Below, in pieces: positions 63,168 to 64,000 of a stretch of DNA of 64,000 bases. Below the pieces are notes generated by a model, which searched no databases, was not told the origin of the DNA, and saw only the letters and a list, made by a program, of their open reading frames with translations. The translations under genes and the position numbers were made by a program. Source of the stretch: Echinostoma caproni (Eukaryota > Platyhelminthes > Trematoda > Plagiorchiida > Echinostomatidae); the NCBI GenBank assembly GCA_900618425.1, contig UZAN01039508.1, positions 25,698 through 89,697 of the forward strand, written 5' to 3'. Position 1 is the first letter of the stretch. Each line of letters opens with the position of its first letter.

Positions 63168-63897
63168 TAACTTCTCCAAAGCACACACATACACTAGCCA
63201 CCTCTGAGGTGATAGACCTTCGCCTCTTTGTACCAGAACTATACGCACAAAAGTGATTGGTTCAAGCTCTCCACTTACCCTATCCCCCTCCCCTCCCTCA
63301 AATTGTTCATCAACATCACCACCAGCACTCCAATCATAATCAACCTCATCCGAACACAGACATGCAGGGCTTACCCCACCCCTCCCCTCTCTTCATCCCA
63401 AATGATCTTTCGACCCAGCGTGAAAATGTGTTCCCACTATCAACAAACCCTTGTATGACCTTTACAGGCACGATTATGAATCACTCAAAAACAATTGTTC
63501 GCCTTCGGGCTTGTATTCTAAATATCGAGTCTCAGCATCGCTTAACATTTTTTGAGTGGTTCCATTTTCTCTTAGGCTTGGCAACATCCATGTCACTGTC
63601 TGAGACGGAACAATTTGTTGATAAAAACAAGATAATTTTCGAGTTACGGAACAGTTATAGGTCCATGTGAATATAAAGAGAGCCAACAAACAATTTCTGT
63701 TCAACCATGTCAAGTATCCTTTGCCCCGTCAGTAATTTAAAGCGAAGGTAACCGATCGATAAACCATTGCCCGAGTATACCCTGAATTGATTTTTTCTGT
63801 TAATGAAGTACAACTTAAACGTATATGAAGAAAACATTTCAACGGATTTTGCCTCTATTTTGTCGGTAAGACTCGACTAACGAGACGCTAAATTTAG
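63168..63897. other. Region after the Penelope-like element
   Basis: C-rich on the plus strand to about 63.42 kb, then a mixed sequence open on both strands (plus 63257-63670, minus 63474-63713). No homology recognised; could be the 3' flank of the element. Confidence 0.5.
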
Positions 63898-64000
63898 CTG
63901 TTTAATGAACGTTTCTTAGAAGGTGTTTCGGTTATCGATCCCGTTAAGTTGCATTATAAAAAACTTCGTTCGGAGAAAACGTTGGACGGAATATATCGCG
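63898..64000 (+). CDS. Coding-like fragment at the right edge
   Basis: After a possible acceptor (gctaaatttag) the plus strand reads LFNERFLEGVSVIDPVKLHY and then KKLRSEKTLDGIYR without a stop to the window end. The composition looks like real protein, but no family is recognised and only 34 codons are visible. It could be an element or an antisense exon. Confidence 0.25.
   Translation, partial: MFNERFLEGVSVIDPVKLHYKKLRSEKTLDGIYR

Noticed and set aside
1..64000. CRISPR arrays, rRNA genes, operons, intact tRNA genes, virus-like genes
   Set aside because: Looked for on both strands; nothing supports any of them. The only direct-repeat arrays are microsatellites and the foldback units.

Overview
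The window reads as a stretch of a digenean fluke (trematode) nuclear genome, most likely a Fasciola-type liver fluke. It is AT-rich, with very long introns (up to about 11 kb), tRNA-derived SINEs, LINE fragments, a dead Penelope-like element, microsatellites and two N-gaps set in simple repeats. The species call is inference. It rests on repeat types, intron sizes and one residue in the channel gene described next.

One gene dominates. From about 60.5 kb down to 2.1 kb, on the minus strand, fifteen exons (called e1 to e15 here, in transcription order) encode the middle and C-terminal part of a TRPM cation channel. They cover the end of the cytosolic TRPM-homology region (e1-e2), the pre-S1 segment (e3-e5), S1-S2 (e6), S3-S4 (e7), S5 (e8), pore helix and filter (e9), S6 (e10), TRP helix (e11), C-terminal helices (e12), the coiled coil (e13), an acidic and polyproline linker (e14-e15), and the start of a NUDT9-homology (ADP-ribose hydrolase-like) domain (end of e15). 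Splice phases agree at every junction except e1/e2, where a small exon must be missing. The architecture (TRPM plus NUDT9-H) is that of the TRPM2-like channel which is the praziquantel target in schistosomes (TRPM_PZQ). Neither gene end is present: the rest of NUDT9-H lies left of position 1, and the N-terminal MHR1-3 exons lie right of 64 kb or were not recognised.

Layout: 1-0.65 kb, CR1-like LINE fragment; 2.1-2.3 kb, e15; 6.0-6.2 kb, e14; a 10 kb intron with SINE relics and a (TCAG)n array interrupted by a 504-base gap; 16.3-28.3 kb, e13 to e7, closely spaced; a 9 kb intron with a 476-base gap and two SINEs; 37.4-49.4 kb, e6 to e2; an 11 kb intron with an RTE-like LINE tail; 60.4 kb, e1; 61.7-63.15 kb, a decayed Penelope-like element on the plus strand. 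A 222-base foldback element with four internal repeat units per arm lies at 47.2-47.4 kb.

Only about 2.4 kb of the window is recognisable channel coding sequence. No bacterial features, CRISPR arrays, rRNAs or intact tRNA genes were seen.
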